From JAJZMA01 sp021850405 (GTDB lineage Bacteria; Chloroflexota; Dormibacteria; Aeolococcales; Aeolococcaceae): a stretch of DNA of 50,604 bases. Under the pieces are notes generated by a model that worked only from the letters and a program-made list of their open reading frames with translations, was not told where the DNA came from and searched no databases. Shown here one piece after another: positions 42,363 to 50,604 of this stretch. The translations under genes and the position numbers were made by a program. The DNA is taken from the NCBI GenBank assembly GCA_027365835.1, contig DAHXLU010000065.1, positions 1 through 50,604 of the forward strand, written 5' to 3'. How positions within the stretch are numbered: the first letter of the stretch is position 1; every line of letters starts with the position of its first letter.

Positions 42363-44851
42363 AGGCTGTTCTCTCCTGGATTCTGGAATACCTTCCCTCC
42401 AGACCATCCCAGGCAGAGGTAATCGATGCACTGATACGAAGTGGAACCGAAGTGGACGCTGTCGACACGGTGCCGGCGGGTGTTGTCGCGGCACATGTAC
42501 TCGAATTGACCCCAATCCCCAAATCGACCCGTGGTGTGCGCATCGCGCGGATTGACACAGGCGCTGGAGAGGTCACCCTGCTAACCGGTGCGCCCAATGT
42601 GTCTGCAGGTGATCTTGTACCCTACGCCAAACCCGGAGTGATGTTGCCAGGCTGGCAAAAACCGCTTGCCACCAGGGTAATGTTTGGCATCGAGTCGCCT
42701 GGCATGCTGCTGTCCGAATCGGAGCTGGGGCTGGGGGAGGCTGCAGACGGTCTGCTCCTGCTCGAGCAAGGAAGCCCTGGTGATCCACTTGAGACACTGC
42801 TCCAGCTCCCGGTGGTACTCACGGTAGAGCCCACCACCAACCGCCCAGATCTTCTTTCCCATCTTGGGCTTGCCCGCGAGGTAGCTGCCGTACTGAGAAT
42901 TCCACTGGCCCCGCCATCTGTCCAGGATCCAGAGCGCATGGCTGCGCTTGCCCTGGCAGCAGGCGACAATGTCGCCATCCAGGTTGCTGACCCTTCTGTT
43001 TGCGGGCGTTTCATAGCCTGCGCCATTGACGGCATACAGCCTATGGAGTCCCCCACCTGGATGCGCACGCGCCTGGAACTTGCCGGCATGCGCTCCATGG
43101 GGCTGGCAGTGGACATCACCAACTACGTTGCGCTTGAGACCGGTCAGCCGCTGCACGCCTTCGACAGGGACAAGCTCGCTGCCATGGCACATGACACCAC
43201 CGCACAGCCTGGCCACGACCAGCTGGCTGGCAACCCACCAGAGGAAATAAACCTGCTGGCTGTCCGCTCCGCCAGCAATGGCGCAAGGCTTACGTGTCTG
43301 GACGGTGTGGAGCGGACCCTCTCTTCGACTGACATAGTAGTGGCAAACGGTGACCAACCCATATCACTTGCGGGGCTCATGGGAGGGGAGGGGACAGCGG
43401 TCAGCGACACAACAACAAGGCTTCTACTCGAAGCGGCAACCTGGCCTCCATCCCGCATCCGGGAAACGTCCAACCGGCTTGCGCTCCGGACAGAGGCCTC
43501 ATACCGGTTTGAAAAGGGGCTGAGCCCGGAGCTTGCTGACTACGGGGCTGCACGGGCACTGTTTCTGTTTGCCGAGCTCATGGGGGCACGACCAGTATCC
43601 CTTGCACGCTGGGAAGATAGACCACACGTTCCAGAGAGCATCGAGATTACTGACGCATTTCTGGACGGCCTGCTCGGCTTCCACCCAGGCATGAGTGAAA
43701 GCGCCGACATACTGGGTCGGCTTGGATTTAGCATCGAAAAAGGAAAAGATCCGTCTGCACTGCTTGTTACTCCTCCAGCTATCCGCCTGGACGTGGTCAG
43801 GGAGGTTGATGTCGCAGAAGAGATAGGCCGGGTGCATGGTTACGATTCCCTGCCGGCAAAATTGCCGGCGCTTGCCCCAAGAGCAGACCTGCAGCATGGT
43901 GAGCGTCCGGTTGACCAGCGCACAAGAGACATCCTTGTAGGAGCTGGATTTTCCGAGGTTATCAATTACTCCTTTGTTGCTGGGACAGCTGGGCATCCGG
44001 ACACCTGGATCGAAGGTCTGGCGGGAAGTGCTTCCCGGATCCCTGTGCTCAACCCACTCTCTGAAGAGTTCGCGTGTATGCGCAACAGCCTGCTGCCAGC
44101 GCTGCTCACCAATCTGGCCGATAATCTGCACCACAATGTTGGTGACCTGGCACTTTTCGAATATGGCAAAGTCTTCCAGGATTCCCTGGTGGCAGAGCAA
44201 TCTGACAGCAAGTCTGACCTGCCAGCACTGCCGAAGGAGACGTGGATGGTGGGCTTAGGGGCATCCGCGCCATCTGCTGCCGACGCTGTTGCAGTCTTTC
44301 GGCATACGCAGGCAACACTTGCATGCCTGGTCCACCGGCTTTCGGGACAGACACTCCTGGCAAAAGAGCCGGAGGTGCCGCTCCACGGCTTCCATGAGGG
44401 CCGTTGTGCAGAGCTGTATCTGGAAAACGGCGAGAGGATAGGCATCCTGGGTGAAGCAGGCAGTCGCTGCACCTCCAGGCTGGACGTAGGCCACCGCCTC
44501 ATTGTAGGGGAGCTTGCACTCACCAGCTTTCTTGCAGCAGAAAAACACGTCCGCTATTTCGCACCTGCCCGATGGCCAGCTGTCGCGAGTGACCTTAGTA
44601 TCAAGGTGCCGGTATCGGCAAAGGCGGGCGACGCAATTGCCTGCATAAGGCGAGCGGGGGGAGAGCTGCTGGAATCCTGCTCGATCTATGACGAATACCA
44701 CGGCAAGCCTCTGGGGCAAGGATGGAAGGCCTGGAGTTTTCACCTGACCTTCCGGAACCAGTCAGGCAACATGTCGCGGGAAGAAGCAGCAGGAGTAGAA
44801 GAGAGAATCCGCATCGCTCTTGCCGGGGAGCTAGGGGCGAACCCCCGCTAA
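42359..44851 (+). CDS. pheT: Phenylalanyl-tRNA synthetase beta subunit
   Basis: 830 residues. The N-terminal B1 part is followed by the tRNA-binding OB fold (VVAAHVLELTPIPKSTRGVRIARI, in parts). B3/B4 carry the editing site (TTNRPDLLSHLGLAREVAAV, MGLAVDITNYVALETGQPLHAFD, SLAGLMGGEGTAVSD), and B5 and B6/B7 follow. The last 90 residues form the FDX-ACB anticodon-binding domain (FAPARWPAVASDLSIKVP, GWKAWSFHLTFRNQSGNMSREE). GTG 42359 overlaps the pheS stop, so translation is probably coupled. Confidence 0.97.
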   Translation: MKAVLSWILEYLPSRPSQAEVIDALIRSGTEVDAVDTVPAGVVAAHVLELTPIPKSTRGVRIARIDTGAGEVTLLTGAPNVSAGDLVPYAKPGVMLPGWQKPLATRVMFGIESPGMLLSESELGLGEAADGLLLLEQGSPGDPLETLLQLPVVLTVEPTTNRPDLLSHLGLAREVAAVLRIPLAPPSVQDPERMAALALAAGDNVAIQVADPSVCGRFIACAIDGIQPMESPTWMRTRLELAGMRSMGLAVDITNYVALETGQPLHAFDRDKLAAMAHDTTAQPGHDQLAGNPPEEINLLAVRSASNGARLTCLDGVERTLSSTDIVVANGDQPISLAGLMGGEGTAVSDTTTRLLLEAATWPPSRIRETSNRLALRTEASYRFEKGLSPELADYGAARALFLFAELMGARPVSLARWEDRPHVPESIEITDAFLDGLLGFHPGMSESADILGRLGFSIEKGKDPSALLVTPPAIRLDVVREVDVAEEIGRVHGYDSLPAKLPALAPRADLQHGERPVDQRTRDILVGAGFSEVINYSFVAGTAGHPDTWIEGLAGSASRIPVLNPLSEEFACMRNSLLPALLTNLADNLHHNVGDLALFEYGKVFQDSLVAEQSDSKSDLPALPKETWMVGLGASAPSAADAVAVFRHTQATLACLVHRLSGQTLLAKEPEVPLHGFHEGRCAELYLENGERIGILGEAGSRCTSRLDVGHRLIVGELALTSFLAAEKHVRYFAPARWPAVASDLSIKVPVSAKAGDAIACIRRAGGELLESCSIYDEYHGKPLGQGWKAWSFHLTFRNQSGNMSREEAAGVEERIRIALAGELGANPR

Positions 44852-44990
44852 GGAGAACAGATAGTGCAGGCATCCTGTAGCCCTGAATCCCGCACCTCTT
44901 TCGGAAAAAAGGATGGGACGGGCGGCCGCAGATGGGTGTACTGCAGGCTCCTGCAGGGACGCACCAGGAGCCAGGCAGATCAAGGAGACC

Positions 44991-45626
44991 ATGACAATGA
45001 GAGGCCCTCAACAGCGTAGCACTGGCTCGCTGGGACAACGCCTGGGCGAGCAGTTCTTTGGGCAGGATACGCTTGTGGTCGCAGAGCGCCTGATCGGGTC
45101 GCACATGCGGGTTACGACACAGCCTGGGGGCACCGTTGAGGCGATTATCGTTGAAACCGAGGCCTATCTTGGGGACGATGACCCTGCGTCTCACGCACAC
45201 CGCGGCGCAACGGGGCGCTCGGAAGTAATGTTTCGCCAAGGGGGAGTGGTTTACCTGTATCTGGTATATGGCATGTACTGGTGCCTCAATTTTGTAACTG
45301 GACCCAAAGACGTGGCGGGGGCAGTACTGATTCGTGCTGCAGAGCTGGTCTCAGGAGAACATGTAGTACGCACCCGTCGCAAAGAGCTGGGTCTGGACCG
45401 CGCCGGTCGACATACGTCGCGTCTGCTGTCTGGTCCGGGTACGCTCTGCCAGTCACTCGGTCTTGACGGGACATACAACCGGAGCGATGCATGTCAAGCC
45501 AGCTCGGTAGTACAGCTGTTTCAGGGAGCGTCACTCCCTGTTGTGGCCACCACACGAATTGGTATCAGGGCCGGCCAGGAACTGCCGTTTCGTTTTTTCT
45601 GTCCCCAAAGCCCTGCCGTTACCTGA
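44991..45626 (+). CDS. mpg: AAG-type 3-methyladenine DNA glycosylase
   Basis: Removes alkylated purines and hypoxanthine from DNA. 211 residues with the AAG/MPG motifs: AERLIGSHM, IIVETEAYLGDDDPASHAHRG (catalytic Glu in VETEAY), VYLYLVYGMYWCLNFVT, AVLIRAAE and LLSGPGTLCQSLGL. ATG 44991 has AAGGAG 3-4 nt upstream; ATG 44997 is equally possible. It follows pheT by 139 bp and is the last housekeeping-type gene before the mobile-element cluster. Confidence 0.93.
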   Translation: MTMRGPQQRSTGSLGQRLGEQFFGQDTLVVAERLIGSHMRVTTQPGGTVEAIIVETEAYLGDDDPASHAHRGATGRSEVMFRQGGVVYLYLVYGMYWCLNFVTGPKDVAGAVLIRAAELVSGEHVVRTRRKELGLDRAGRHTSRLLSGPGTLCQSLGLDGTYNRSDACQASSVVQLFQGASLPVVATTRIGIRAGQELPFRFFCPQSPAVT

Positions 45627-45917
45627 TGCTCATGGCCACGCACCCATTCATGTACAAGCTCTCTGGAACTACTGACGTGGTCCAGTGTCCGTGGCTACCA
45701 CAAATGGTGGGAGGGCCATAAATCCGCTCGCAATAGGGATCATGGGATCAACAACCGCCGAGGCAGAAGTACGGTCACGGGATAAATGATCCACTATCGA
45801 GTTGCGCGTTATCCCGTATTCCCTCAGCCAAAATCTTACTTTAGTGAGATCATTCCCTCAGGAGAAAATCTTACCGAACGGGATGATGCCTCCCGGAGGA
45901 TTTCCGAGGGAAAAGAG

Positions 45918-47043
45918 ATGCGGATTGCAGACAGGTATGACATGGCCAGGGATCTTCAGGATCGGTACCAGCGAGCGGGAAAACACGAACGTGGCGAGAT
46001 TCTCGACGCCTTCTGTTTGGCGACCGGATACCACCGTAAATACGCCATCGGGATACTCACGGGGCGCCAGAAGCGTACCTCCGCGCGGAAGAAGGTGGTC
46101 CGCACGCGTCAGTATGGCGTCCCCTTCCGTGATGCGTTGGGGGTGGCCTGGGAAGCCTCAGGATACGTCTGCTCAGAGCGGCTCACTCCCTTCCTCAAGG
46201 AGCTGGTCCCCCTCCTGGAGCAGCTCATGAGTGCCAGCGCACGGTAGAGAGGACAGTCGCTCCCCTTCGCAGGCGGGACACCCGGCGACGCATGTCCCAG
46301 ACCAAGCCCGGAACACTCTTGCGAAAGCAGATCCCTGCACTGGTGGGGTACTGGAAGAATGAAGACATTCCCGGCTATCTGGAGATAGATCTGGTCTCCC
46401 GCAGCGGCGAGTTTGCCTCCGGAACCTTCATCTATACCCTATCTACTGTCGACCTGTGCACCGGGTGGACCGAACGGGCACCCATCCATGGCAAGGGTCA
46501 GGCTGGTGTAATTGCTGCACTCACACGTATCCGTGAACAGCTGCCCTTCCCCCTGCTCGGGATCCATCCTGACTCCGGGAGTGAATTCATCAACCACTTT
46601 GCTCTTTGCCTACTGCCAGCAAAACAACATCGTATTTACCCGCTCAAGGCCATTCCACAGCAACGACAGCTGCCATGTGGAGCAGAAGAACCGGACCCTC
46701 GTCCGCCGCCTCATAGGGTATGACCGCCTCGACACCCCAGAGCAACGTGCATGGCTGGATGCCTTCTACACCAACCTGCTGCACACCTTCGCCAACTGCT
46801 TCCAGCCCGTAATGAAGCTCCGCGAAAAGACCAGCGTTGGCCAGCAGACCCGCCGTTTCTACGACACTCCGGCAACTCCCATGCGCCCGCCTCCTCGACA
46901 ACCATGCCGCACACATCGATTTCAGCCGCCTCAATGCCCTTACCGCCCTCTGCACCTCAACCAGCCCACTTGCTCTGAAACGGGCCATCGACCATCAGCT
47001 GGCAGAAATGCCAATCAACTTCAGAGGACGACGCAGTGCCTGA
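45918..47043 (+). pseudogene. IS481-like DDE integrase-type transposase, three frameshifts
   Basis: One transposase spread over successive frames. The N-terminal helix-turn-helix part (RYDMARDLQDRYQRAGKHERG, shortened; then ATGYHRKYAIGIL) runs to a stop at 46245. A -1 step joins it to LEIDLVSRSG and HPDSGSEFIN (first and second catalytic Asp). A +1 step near 46605 continues with FTRSRPFHSNDSCHVEQKN (catalytic Glu) and LVRRLIGYDR. A further +1 step near 46880 gives the C-terminal ARLLDNHAAHIDFSRLN part to 47043. ATG 45918 has GAGGG upstream. The gene cannot make an active transposase. Confidence 0.85.
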
Positions 47044-47119
47044 TATCACTTCTCCACATATCCCCAATCTATCCACCCCTTCCCCCAAAACCCCCCATCC
47101 CGTTTCTACTGCTGCTTCT

Positions 47120-47126
47120 TCAGTAA
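47120..47126 (+). repeat. Left 7-bp target-site duplication TCAGTAA
   Basis: Directly precedes the left inverted repeat of the IS4-like element. The identical TCAGTAA directly follows its right repeat at 49228-49234. The pre-insertion sequence (CTTCTTCAGTAAGATTTCC) lies within the right inverted repeat of the older element. Confidence 0.85.
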
Positions 47127-47132
47127 CTTACC

Positions 47133-48251
47133 TTACGCAAGACCGGCGGTAGCCTTGAGTACTCGAAGTTCACCCAGACTCGACCGTAAAGCCTTGAGGT
47201 AGAGCTTTGTCTTGAGAGCGAAGTGGTTGATGCTTGTTGCCTGACTGAGCCGTTCCAGCTTGTGATAGGCATAAATGGAAGCAAAGAAGTGGTTCGACTG
47301 GGTACGCACCTTCTTGGTCGGGGATTTCGAGAGACACAGGTTCGACTTGATGGATTTGTGATATTCCTCTACTTTCCACCGTTTCTGGTAGATCGCAGTG
47401 ATTCCGGGATGTCCCAACGTGATATCTGAAGTTGCGAGATACAGGATGCCACCACTGCCATCTTCGTTTGTGAAAACCTGACGGGTTACCGCTATTGGGC
47501 TATCCGTGCCCTTCAAATATCCCGTCCGTACGGTGCCTGTTTCCCACGTGAGCGAGTCCACTGCCTGGAACTTCCCCTGAAATTTTCCCTCCCTACTGAG
47601 TGCCATGGTCCGGTTGCTCTTAATGGCGAAGATGAAATGCTTCCCCTTGCTGACAACGAACTCCATATTCTCTTGTGAACTGAACCAGCTGTCAGCCAGA
47701 CAGTAGCCAAATACAATGGCATTGCTCACCGCTGACCCAATGAGCTTGCGCTCCATCTCATTTTTCGTTATCGATGACGTTCTCTTGTGCTTCCCTGTTT
47801 TCTCGTCAAGCGTGATCACATCCTTGGTGACGATATCGAACCCAATGGGCACTGTTCCCTGATCATTGTGATACAGGCAGTTGAGGATGTTCACTCCTTT
47901 GACGTTCCGACCAAATACGTGGTCATAATGCCAGGTGATGATCTCGTTTTCATCCGTATATTGCTTCTCTTCGATGGTGTCATCGAGGATGATCACACCA
48001 TCGTCCGTCTCGATCTGCCGAATCGTCGGCTTGACCAGCTGCCATAAATCCTTGCTCGTGTAGTCTCTCCTGGCCAGAAAGCGCGTGACATCATCGTGGA
48101 AAACGCCTTGATCTACCGCAGCTGCCAAGCCAGTGGCAGTGGTATACGAAAATGAGCCGATCAAGTAGTCCGAATACAGATCGAGCATGTCTCGGTCAAT
48201 GCTCAATTCCTCTGAGTTTCGTTTCGTCCGCATATTTTGCACCCCCGTCAC
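47133..48251 (-). CDS. IS4-superfamily transposase (YREK type)
   Basis: 372 residues, apparently intact. The DDE residues are visible: IILDDTIEEK near residue 104 (first Asp), LADSWFSS (second Asp), and YQKRWKVEEYHKSIK, which fits the IS4 signature Y-x2-R-x3-E-x6-K with the catalytic Glu. From memory it resembles transposases common in Rickettsia, amoeba-associated bacteria and cyanobacteria, which would suggest recent transfer. Its base composition is lower in GC than the housekeeping block. It starts at GTG 48251; ATG 48233, with GGGGG upstream, is equally likely. Confidence 0.92.
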   Translation of the reverse strand: MTGVQNMRTKRNSEELSIDRDMLDLYSDYLIGSFSYTTATGLAAAVDQGVFHDDVTRFLARRDYTSKDLWQLVKPTIRQIETDDGVIILDDTIEEKQYTDENEIITWHYDHVFGRNVKGVNILNCLYHNDQGTVPIGFDIVTKDVITLDEKTGKHKRTSSITKNEMERKLIGSAVSNAIVFGYCLADSWFSSQENMEFVVSKGKHFIFAIKSNRTMALSREGKFQGKFQAVDSLTWETGTVRTGYLKGTDSPIAVTRQVFTNEDGSGGILYLATSDITLGHPGITAIYQKRWKVEEYHKSIKSNLCLSKSPTKKVRTQSNHFFASIYAYHKLERLSQATSINHFALKTKLYLKALRSSLGELRVLKATAGLA

Positions 48252-48471
48252 TTCGATCCCGTGCGTCAGTGTGCCTTGCTTTCATCCCTGGCCTTACTTT
48301 GCGTAACATGAGGTATCCACTACCGTAGAACTTGTACGTCCCGTGACACAGCCATCGGAGCCTTGTGACGCTGACACAGGAGTTGCGGACCCAATCGATA
48401 GCAGTACTCCCGTCAAGGAGATGCTACAGAGAGCTGCCCTGAAAGCGGATTTGATCAAAGGAAGGGACGCC

Positions 48472-49056
48472 TCATGTCAATGTCATCCCATCTTCTTGGC
48501 CGGTTATGGCATTTACTGCGATGATGACGTAGTGGGCTGGGTATGTGTATGGACGTGCGGAGGGTATAGCCGTTGGGAATGGAGGCGGTGCCATATGACC
48601 GGTGAAACTCTTTGGCCCTATTATTGTAAAGAACCACTGGAGCGAACCAACTGGGCCATCCAGACCACCGTTTGGGTAGATATTTTGGATATGTGCGAGT
48701 AGAACGCTATTGAATTTTGTGGTTCCCGCGTATGTTTGCGCCCAGCTGGTGGCGGTCGCTTCCGCGGTCGCCTCCGACACAACTGGCGCATCGCTTGGGA
48801 GTTGTACGTACTCGGAGCCTTGATTCACCGCCGCGGGCACGTTGGGAATGTTCACAATGGTTTCCTTGAATACTTTTTTTGTCGACGATACGGAGGGTAG
48901 GGGGCTAGGAGGTGTGGTAATGGCCGATGCTGCTCCAACTAGTGCGAGGCTGCTGCCGCATCCTGCCAGGCTGATCATTCCGAGCACAAGCACACCAATG
49001 CGCGCGGTAGTCGACCGATATTTGAGGGCGGTATGGGAACGCCACATACCTGTCAT
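48472..49056 (-). CDS. Putative lipoprotein, cargo of the IS4-like element
   Basis: 194 residues. A basic N-terminus and hydrophobic stretch (IGVLVLGMISLAGC) end in an LAGC lipobox, so the mature protein should be lipid-anchored outside the membrane with Cys near residue 33. A Pro/Ser/Thr-rich linker and a domain with TATSWAQTYAG and a C-terminal HYVIIAVNAITGQEDGM strand follow; the end is loosely like PepSY/NTF2-type extracytoplasmic domains, but no family is certain. It lies between the two inverted repeats of the 2.1-kb element on the same strand as the transposase. No strong ribosome site is seen. A 119-codon open frame on the plus strand opposite it is taken as a shadow. Confidence 0.65.
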   Translation of the reverse strand: MTGMWRSHTALKYRSTTARIGVLVLGMISLAGCGSSLALVGAASAITTPPSPLPSVSSTKKVFKETIVNIPNVPAAVNQGSEYVQLPSDAPVVSEATAEATATSWAQTYAGTTKFNSVLLAHIQNIYPNGGLDGPVGSLQWFFTIIGPKSFTGHMAPPPFPTAIPSARPYTYPAHYVIIAVNAITGQEDGMTLT

Positions 49057-49067
49057 TGTAGCTGCGG

Positions 49068-49082
49068 GACGCTTAAGGCGTC
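49068..49082. promoter_or_regulatory. Palindrome upstream of the lipoprotein gene
   Basis: GACGC-TTAAG-GCGTC lies 11 bp before the lipoprotein start codon (minus strand). It may be an operator or a structure in a short leader. Confidence 0.3.
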
Positions 49083-49227
49083 AATGCGGTCGGTTGCGCT
49101 CAGCCGATGCCCCCACGGGTCCCGGAGCGTTGCAGTGGTTGAATAAACAAGCTGATATGGTGAACGACTCATCCACTCTTCCGCATAATTGCGCAACAAG
49201 AGGTAATGACGTGTTGCGTAACGTAAG

Positions 49228-49234
49228 TCAGTAA
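49228..49234 (+). repeat. Right 7-bp target-site duplication TCAGTAA
   Basis: Partner of 47120-47126. Beyond it the sequence continues into the remaining right inverted repeat of the older IS481-like element (GATTTCCTGGTGAGGGAA). Confidence 0.85.
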
Positions 49235-49282
49235 GATTTCCTGGTGAGGGAACGTATCAGCCACGGTTAGATTCCTTGCTGA

Positions 49283-49635
49283 TTGACAACGTATCCAGTG
49301 GTGGTGCAAAACGCAGCAGCCCCAAATGTCTGATTCGCAGTTCCCATCACATGCTAAAGGCCACGCACAGAACCACATGTTCCCAGTCTCTCTCGTTTGT
49401 TAAAACTACCCGCCACCACAAAACACTTTGTAATTCGCAGTACATGTAGCTATTTGATACACCTGTACTTACTTCCATCTGTCAAAGGACGTTTGCAATG
49501 TGGATTGTCCTTTCTTCATCCGACCGTCAGGGTCCACGTCACCAGACTATGCCCTTCTGTTAGCATTTTGCGTTCAAGTGCAGATGTATGGCTGCACCAG
49601 CAGATGCCAAACCGTCGGGAAGGGCGAGGAGAGAT
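49283..49635 (+). other. Gap between the nested elements and the glycine-rich gene
   Basis: 353 bp that look AT-richer than the core genome and hold no gene I can support. It should contain the promoter of the glycine-rich gene, but no convincing -35/-10 pair is visible. Confidence 0.5.
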
Positions 49636-50604
49636 ATGGTCCGGAATTGCACAGGTGGATTGTTGTCAGGAAACACTCGGGGTACAGCGCGGGCTGCAAT
49701 GGGTATCGTTGCTGTAGCGATTAGCCTTACCGCTACAGTACTAATCTCCCCAGCTGCAGGAACTGCTTTGGCGGCGACCTGCGTAACCCCATCCCCGGGC
49801 ACGCCTGGGTCGCCTGTTACAACGACATTTGACTATACCAGTCAGGAGCAGTGCCTGACCCTGCCTCCAGGAGTTACGAGTGTAACCATAAAAGCTACGG
49901 GTGGAGCTGGAGAGCCAGCCGTGGAACCTCCAGGCGAAGGGGCTGTGGTCACTGCAACACTCCCTGTTACCTCTGGGGTACCTCTTGACGTTGTCGTTGG
50001 AGGGCAGACCGGTGTGCCGGCTTCGACCCTTGGCGGCGCAGCAGCGTACGGTGGCGGTGCCCCTGGCGGTGCCGGAAGTAGTGGTGCCGCTGGTGGCGGT
50101 GGGGGCGGTGGTGCTTCATCAGTAACTGAACAGGGGGCTTTCACCCCTCTTGTGGTTGCAGGCGGGGGCGGTGGATCAGGAGGCCGCCCGACCTTTCCTG
50201 GAGACAACGCGGGTGTGGTCTCCAGCTCTGGTGGCTGTGCGCCGGGATCCCCTGTGCCTTTGTTCTTAGAAGAGGGTGGAGCCGGTGGCTGTGCCAGTGG
50301 GGGGCTTGGCGCCGTAAGCGGTATCGGCAGCCCCGGGGAAGACGGCGCATATGGCGTGGGCGGCTACGGAGGTGCAGGAGCACCGGGTGGCTACGCTGGC
50401 GGGGGCGGCGGGGGCGGCGGCTACTATGGCGGTGGTGGCGGCGCAGGGTCTTACGGCTCAAATGGCGGCGGTGGGTCCAGCTACGTTGCTCCAGGGGCAA
50501 CCGGCATAAGCGGGTCGCTTACGTATGCCGGCGGTTCAGTCGTCATCAGCTATCTTGAGCCCATAACGACGACTACAACCGTGAGCAGTTCAGCAAATCC
50601 GGTA
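49636..50604 (+). CDS. Secreted glycine-rich protein entering an Ig-like domain (3' end cut by window)
   Basis: Open for 323 codons to the window edge. A signal peptide (IVAVAISLTATVLISPAAG, cleaved near ALAA) precedes a beta-rich start (TFDYTSQEQCLTLPPGVTSVTIKATGG). A Gly-rich domain of the Pfam Gly_rich type follows, with runs of Gly, YGGGG and the typical end NGGGGSSYVAPGATG. The last visible residues (TTTTTVSSSANPV) begin an Ig-like domain, matching TTTLSTSANPA in the broken gene at the left edge. GAGGAG lies 5 nt before the ATG. Probably a large surface or adhesion protein; ligand unknown. Confidence 0.8.
   Translation, partial: MVRNCTGGLLSGNTRGTARAAMGIVAVAISLTATVLISPAAGTALAATCVTPSPGTPGSPVTTTFDYTSQEQCLTLPPGVTSVTIKATGGAGEPAVEPPGEGAVVTATLPVTSGVPLDVVVGGQTGVPASTLGGAAAYGGGAPGGAGSSGAAGGGGGGGASSVTEQGAFTPLVVAGGGGGSGGRPTFPGDNAGVVSSSGGCAPGSPVPLFLEEGGAGGCASGGLGAVSGIGSPGEDGAYGVGGYGGAGAPGGYAGGGGGGGGYYGGGGGAGSYGSNGGGGSSYVAPGATGISGSLTYAGGSVVISYLEPITTTTTVSSSANPV

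Larger units (their letters stand above)
47127..49227. mobile_element. 2.1-kb IS4-superfamily element carrying a cargo gene
   Basis: Inverted repeats CTTACCTTACGCAA (47127-47140) and, on the other strand, CTTACGTTACGCAA (49214-49227) match at 13 of 14 positions and are flanked by the 7-bp direct repeat TCAGTAA. The unit holds two minus-strand genes, a transposase and a lipoprotein. A simple IS with this transposase would be about 1.2 kb. A third, right-end-like copy of the core (GTTACGCAA read on the minus strand, about 48298-48307) lies 50-55 bp upstream of the transposase start, where an ordinary right end would be expected. The transposase stop lies within the left repeat. The element sits inside, and post-dates, the older IS481-like element. 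Confidence 0.82.
45824..49282 (+). mobile_element. Old IS481-like element, split by a younger insertion
   Basis: Outline of a decayed insertion sequence. The left end (45824-45878) has two half-repeats: AATCTTAC, 13 nt, TTCCCTCA, then AATCTTACCGAA. The right end, read on the other strand from 49282 to 49228, has AATCTAAC, 13 nt, TTCCCTCA, then AATCTTACTGAA. The spacing agrees and 22 of 26 inner positions match. The right inverted repeat is intact only if the 2.1-kb element plus one copy of its 7-bp duplication is removed. Without that insertion the element is about 1.35 kb, normal for this transposase class. Exact outer tips and its own target duplication are not resolved. Confidence 0.7.

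Noticed and set aside
48291..48315. Inner GTTACGCAA site as the right end of the IS4-like element
   Set aside because: It is at the expected distance from the transposase, but lacks the CTTAC outer part and a target duplication. The outer site at 49214 has both, and the older element's repeat is rebuilt only when the whole 2.1 kb is removed.
48343..48702. A 119-codon plus-strand open frame starting in the spacer upstream of the transposase
   Set aside because: It lies largely opposite the lipoprotein gene, has a Cys/Trp-rich unlikely composition and no domain; the minus-strand frame has a clear lipobox and stop structure.
1..50604. CRISPR array, rRNA, tmRNA, prophage
   Set aside because: No regularly spaced repeat with unique spacers, no rRNA or tmRNA signatures and no phage structural genes; the baseplate J-like protein at 7464 stands in a housekeeping context.

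Overview
The window is one stretch of a bacterial chromosome, moderately GC-rich by eye. It is dominated by a very compact, almost wholly plus-strand block of housekeeping genes (about 3.6 to 45.6 kb), with accessory DNA at both ends. The gene order efp-asp23-nusB-xseA-(proC)-xseB-tlyA-nadK-recN followed by scpA-scpB-rluB-cmk is typical of monoderm (Terrabacteria) genomes. Seven CWAVG-type repeats, Ig-like secreted proteins, the Asp23 protein, leaderless or extended -10 promoters and the absence of outer-membrane genes suggest a Chloroflexota/Dormibacterota-like or actinobacterial lineage. This is inference; no rRNA is present to settle it.

Left edge (1-3.6 kb): a large secreted repeat protein gene broken by one frameshift, converging on a minus-strand yihY-type membrane protein gene. 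Block 1 (3.6-16.0 kb): alaS, an FtsA/PilM-like actin-fold ATPase, a single-pass 598-residue surface-type protein, ruvX, mltG, a short A24 prepilin peptidase and a PH-domain membrane protein. These are followed by efp, asp23, nusB, xseA and proC; many stop and start codons overlap. Block 2 (16.3-32.2 kb): xseB, tlyA, nadK, recN, scpA, scpB, rluB, cmk, a dnaQ-dinG fusion, a split NAD synthetase (nitrilase gene plus nadE), rsmI, metG, tatD and rsmA. It combines DNA repair and segregation, RNA modification, NAD supply and aminoacylation.

Middle (32.2-34.0 kb): a tiny zinc-ribbon gene, tRNA-Val(GAC), an unusual 11-bp-phased DnaA-box array in non-coding DNA, and a small Cys-rich gene. Block 3 (34.0-45.6 kb): thrS from a leaderless TATAAT promoter, a second divergent tlyA paralogue, an unknown membrane protein, and two adjacent 280-residue paralogues of an unrecognised family. 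Then come infC (apparent AUA start behind an intrinsic attenuator), rpmI, rplT, pheS, pheT and a 3-methyladenine glycosylase gene.

Right edge (45.8-50.6 kb): nested mobile elements. An old IS481-like element with a triply frameshifted transposase has been split near its right inverted repeat by a 2.1-kb IS4-superfamily element. The younger element has near-perfect 14-bp inverted repeats and a 7-bp target duplication, and it carries both a transposase and a lipoprotein gene as apparent cargo. The window ends inside a glycine-rich secreted protein that enters an Ig-like domain resembling the one in the broken gene at the left edge.
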